Below are positions 22,745-25,136 of a stretch of DNA of 25,136 bases, in pieces (the first letter of the stretch is position 1; each line of letters begins with the position of its first letter). Origin of the DNA: Collinsella sp. (GTDB lineage Bacteria; Actinomycetota; Coriobacteriia; Coriobacteriales; Coriobacteriaceae); assembly GCA_018382295.1 (NCBI GenBank), contig JAGZQF010000022.1, positions 1 through 25,136 of the forward strand, given 5' to 3'. A model generated the notes under the pieces. It did not search any database. It saw only the letters and a program-made list of their open reading frames with translations, and was not told the DNA's origin. The position numbers and the translations under genes are program-made.

Positions 22745-23910
22745 GAAAGCCCCCTCGCAAAAACATCCAGTCCGAGCTTCAATCCGTCCTCGGGAACGAG
22801 GAGGATAACGTTGTCACAATCCACGAAATGATCCTCGTAGCTGCCGGCGTCATCGGCTTTATAGCACGAGATGAAGATGAGAAGTTTCGGGTTCGACCTC
22901 GCGGCCCTCACGGTGAGCTCACGTATGTGCTCGTCGGCAAAAGAGAAGCCGAAGACGAGGAGGAGGGCGTTGTTGCGATCGAGTTCGTTGGCGTAAATCC
23001 GGAGCAGGTCGTAGTAGTAGCGCTCGAGCACCGTCTCCCCGAACTTCTTCTTTGTCGGGTTCACGATGCAGAGCGTCGAGTCATATTGCTCTTCGAAGCG
23101 AGCTAGGAGTGTATTCTCCTCTTCGCTAAGCCATAGAGCTTGACCCTCAAGATTACCGAGGGAACTGTCATCGCAATCGTTCTTGACGAGGCCTCTGACG
23201 TCATCGAGGACGGACAAGGTTCTTATGTCCTTGCACCCGGAGAGGCATGCTTGGAGCGTGCCACCAGGGTTCGAGTACATTACACTCTCGCCGTCTCTCC
23301 TCCATGTCAGAGAGCCGTGCGGCTTTATGACGTTCGTGGTAGCGACCTGGGCCTTATACTCCATGAAGAGTGACTGCTCGTATTGGAGCCTGCTATAGGC
23401 GGAGGAGTCGAACTTGGGGTGTTCCCTGCCAACGAAACCGTCGTTGTAGGATGCTGAGTGCCCGTCAAGAGCCCTCTCGATGAGCGGGTCATAGTTTGTC
23501 GTAAACAGGTTGATACGTTTGGGAATCGTCGTGGTTCCGCGGTCTCGAACAAGACCGAGCAAAGAGCGAAGCGCGCTGGCTTGGTCAGGGGTAGGGACTT
23601 TCGTTTCGAGAGGGAGCATGACCGAGCGGAAGTACTCTGCCTTCAGGAGACGCAGGGCGGATTCCCAAACATCATTGGTAGAACTCTCGAGCTTCTTCTC
23701 TTCCACTGCGCGAAACCATGATTCACGGCCCTCGAGAGTCGGGACAACGCCAGCTGAGAATCCCGATCCAAGCAAAACGTTGATGTGACCACAGGACAGA
23801 GCGTTCCGAAGAAACTTCGAATTGTCGTCAGACGGCAATCCGTCGGAGTCGAGAAACTGGCCGTTTCGTCCGAGAGTGAATCGCCTCAGCTTGAAGGGCT
23901 CCATACCCAT
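22729..23910 (-). CDS. SIR2-like NAD+-hydrolysing defence protein
   Basis: A 393-aa protein with a SIR2_2-type Rossmann fold: NVLLGSGFSAG (44-54), FTTNYDPLIE with Asn139, and IKPHGSLTW with the catalytic His198. A late motif LLVFGFSFADEHIRELT is typical of bacterial SIR2 effectors. The zinc Cys pairs of deacetylase sirtuins are absent, which fits NADase rather than deacetylase function. In studied SIR2-HerA pairs the complex depletes NAD+ on phage infection. ATG 23910 has AAAGG upstream; ATG 23904 is an alternative. The gene precedes herA and overlaps its inferred start, so the pair is translationally coupled. Confidence 0.9.
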   Translation of the reverse strand: MGMEPFKLRRFTLGRNGQFLDSDGLPSDDNSKFLRNALSCGHINVLLGSGFSAGVVPTLEGRESWFRAVEEKKLESSTNDVWESALRLLKAEYFRSVMLPLETKVPTPDQASALRSLLGLVRDRGTTTIPKRINLFTTNYDPLIERALDGHSASYNDGFVGREHPKFDSSAYSRLQYEQSLFMEYKAQVATTNVIKPHGSLTWRRDGESVMYSNPGGTLQACLSGCKDIRTLSVLDDVRGLVKNDCDDSSLGNLEGQALWLSEEENTLLARFEEQYDSTLCIVNPTKKKFGETVLERYYYDLLRIYANELDRNNALLLVFGFSFADEHIRELTVRAARSNPKLLIFISCYKADDAGSYEDHFVDCDNVILLVPEDGLKLGLDVFARGLSCLSE

Positions 23911-24078
23911 TTACCGCAACCTTTCGAGAGGGCATAAGAAACAAACGGTGTGCCGCGCGAGCGAATATCGCATCAGATTCAGGTGACGCTATGTAGCATT
24001 TTACCACCTGAGCCTGCGGTCAAAATGACCTGGCGGAACTTGATGGGTGTAATGCCGACCAGGAAAGAGGACAAGGTC

Positions 24079-24195
24079 ATGAGGCTCACGATTGACGGCC
24101 ACGAGGTCGAGTCCCCGTCCGTCGCGCTCACGGACGCAGAGGGAAAGACGTCAGAGCATGCAATCGCAGCAAGCGCGCTCGCCGGTGAGAAGTGA
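24079..24195 (+). CDS. Very small protein of unknown function
   Basis: A 38-aa frame (MRLTIDGHEVESPSVALTDA onward) with AGGAAAGAGGAC upstream of ATG 24079. In-frame ATGs upstream exist but lie before this site. It is alone on the plus strand between the SIR2 gene and the methyltransferase. A 7-bp stem (23979-23985/24005-24011) lies before it. It may be a remnant of a longer phage gene. Weak support. Confidence 0.35.
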   Translation: MRLTIDGHEVESPSVALTDAEGKTSEHAIAASALAGEK

Positions 24196-24215
24196 ACGCG
24201 CTTCATTTTTGTCTC

Positions 24216-25019
24216 TCAAAATCTAATTTTCACGATTTGCATTTTCATCCCGTTGTCGCCGACCCTTGCGAGAAACCGGAAAAAGCCGCTGACAGAAGGG
24301 TCTCTCAAATCGTTGTAGCCCAGCATATAGCCGCGACTTGTGACCTGCAGGCGGCTGTTCCACGTGCCGATTTCCTTGGCGGCATCCGAAACCGCAAAAT
24401 ATGCCCCCACATCCTTGATTTTTGCAGTCTTAAGCCATGTTTTTGCGATCATCTTTACTGCCGTCCGATTGGCAGCATCAAAGACCAGCACACCGCCGGG
24501 AAAAGCGTCCGCCATCCCCCGCACCAGTTCCCGGACCTCCTGGGTCAGAAAGTAATAGAACACCCCGGAGGCAAAGAACACCGCCCCGCCGGAGGCATCG
24601 ATTTTGCCAAACCATGCGGTGTCTTTCAGGTCGCAGGGGATATTTTGTTCCCGATCCCCGGCGGGCAGTAGCTGCTGCCGCAAGGCAATCACATCCGGGA
24701 AGTCCAGATTGTAGATCTTGCATCTACCGTTGTCGCAGGTTCTGCCGGTGTTGTCCAACCCGCAGCCCAGATTGACCACCGCCGCATTGGGGTGGCCTTT
24801 CAGGTAATCCCACACCTCGAAAGCAAGATCACTCTGCCGCATGGCCACCTCCAGCGCACCAAAGCGCTGCATCAGGCTGCGGGAGTTTTTCTCTGCCTCT
24901 GAAAAGTCGTAGTCGATCTGATCGAGCAGACGAACCGCTGTTTCATCCCTGTAAAGGTTCGGGTATAGCTCCGTACACAGCTTTCGGGAATACAGCGGGA
25001 GGATCAGCGTCTCCTGCAC
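24216..25019 (-). CDS. Class I SAM-dependent methyltransferase, leucine carboxyl methyltransferase (LCM/COG3315) type, start uncertain
   Basis: A protein of at least 267 aa with the LCM-family start VQETLILPLYSRKL, SAM motif I VVNLGCGLDN (81-90 from the GTG) and motif II YNLDFPDVI. The family methylates carboxyl or hydroxyl groups on small molecules or proteins; the substrate is unknown. The first usable start is GTG 25019, but the family-like sequence continues upstream (IKIEKNT) without ATG until a TGA at 25119-25121. The native start may have been lost at a recombination junction near 25035. Codon use and base content look like a gut Firmicute, which points to transfer. The rest of 25020-25136 shows only a short hairpin (25087-25104). 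Confidence 0.75.
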   Translation of the reverse strand: MQETLILPLYSRKLCTELYPNLYRDETAVRLLDQIDYDFSEAEKNSRSLMQRFGALEVAMRQSDLAFEVWDYLKGHPNAAVVNLGCGLDNTGRTCDNGRCKIYNLDFPDVIALRQQLLPAGDREQNIPCDLKDTAWFGKIDASGGAVFFASGVFYYFLTQEVRELVRGMADAFPGGVLVFDAANRTAVKMIAKTWLKTAKIKDVGAYFAVSDAAKEIGTWNSRLQVTSRGYMLGYNDLRDPSVSGFFRFLARVGDNGMKMQIVKIRF

Positions 25020-25136
25020 GGTGTTTTTCTCAATTTTGATCGCGTCGAAAATGTTGGTGTAAGGGTGACGCCCTAGCGCCCGTTTAACGAAGAACGGCCT
25101 TCGTCCTAGAATCTGAAATCACCACAACAACAGGTT

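Noticed and set aside
1..25136. CRISPR array, tRNA, rRNA or complete insertion sequence
   Set aside because: No regularly spaced identical repeats with unique spacers, no cloverleaf candidates and no transposase motifs were noticed on either strand.

Overview
The window looks like a chromosome segment of a Collinsella-type gut actinobacterium (class Coriobacteriia). The evidence is the high-GC housekeeping genes, strong AGGAGG-type ribosome sites, fermentative iron-dependent alcohol and glycerol dehydrogenases, and a MurT/GatD peptidoglycan-amidation enzyme. The genus call is inferred from gene content and style; no 16S gene is present.

Layout. 1-337 is a non-coding repeat-rich segment. 338-4680 (minus) is a three-gene run: two tandem TPR-like paralogues and a single-chain MurT-GatD lipid II isoglutaminyl synthase. 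5181-7583 (plus) holds an iron-type alcohol dehydrogenase and glycerol dehydrogenase, separated by strong terminators. 7716-8672 (minus) is a 2-hydroxyacid dehydrogenase. 8827-11666 (plus) holds a multi-cluster ferredoxin-like protein, the ATPase YchF and a DUF1648 membrane protein. 11676-12360 is a divergent pair (unknown protein and small XRE regulator) around a perfect 24-bp palindrome. 12382-13395 (minus) is an L-asparaginase and 13663-15261 (plus) is guaA.

The core chromosome appears to stop at the 3' end of guaA, a known integration hotspot for genomic islands. From about 15.3 kb to the right edge the DNA is accessory. It holds a collapsed prophage (a small lysis/holin cassette and a frameshifted GP20-type capsid scaffold gene) and an inserted plus-strand XRE/membrane/acidic three-gene operon. 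It also holds a type II restriction endonuclease with its cytosine-C5 methyltransferase, a SIR2-HerA anti-phage pair, and at the right edge a Firmicutes-looking carboxyl-methyltransferase-family gene whose usual start codon is missing.

How it works together: the island reads as a defence island on a decayed prophage, with DNA cleavage (R-M) beside an abortive NAD+-depleting system (SIR2-HerA). The most striking detail is in herA. The reading frame is broken at a run of seven G (minus strand), and removing one G joins a clean N-terminal HAS-barrel segment, which starts at a GTG overlapping the sir2 stop codon, to the ATPase. This is either phase variation, slippage-dependent expression, gene decay or a homopolymer assembly error. 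Two other genes of the island also look broken by single-base indels in or beside short G runs. No rRNA, tRNA, CRISPR array, transposase or integrase gene was seen.
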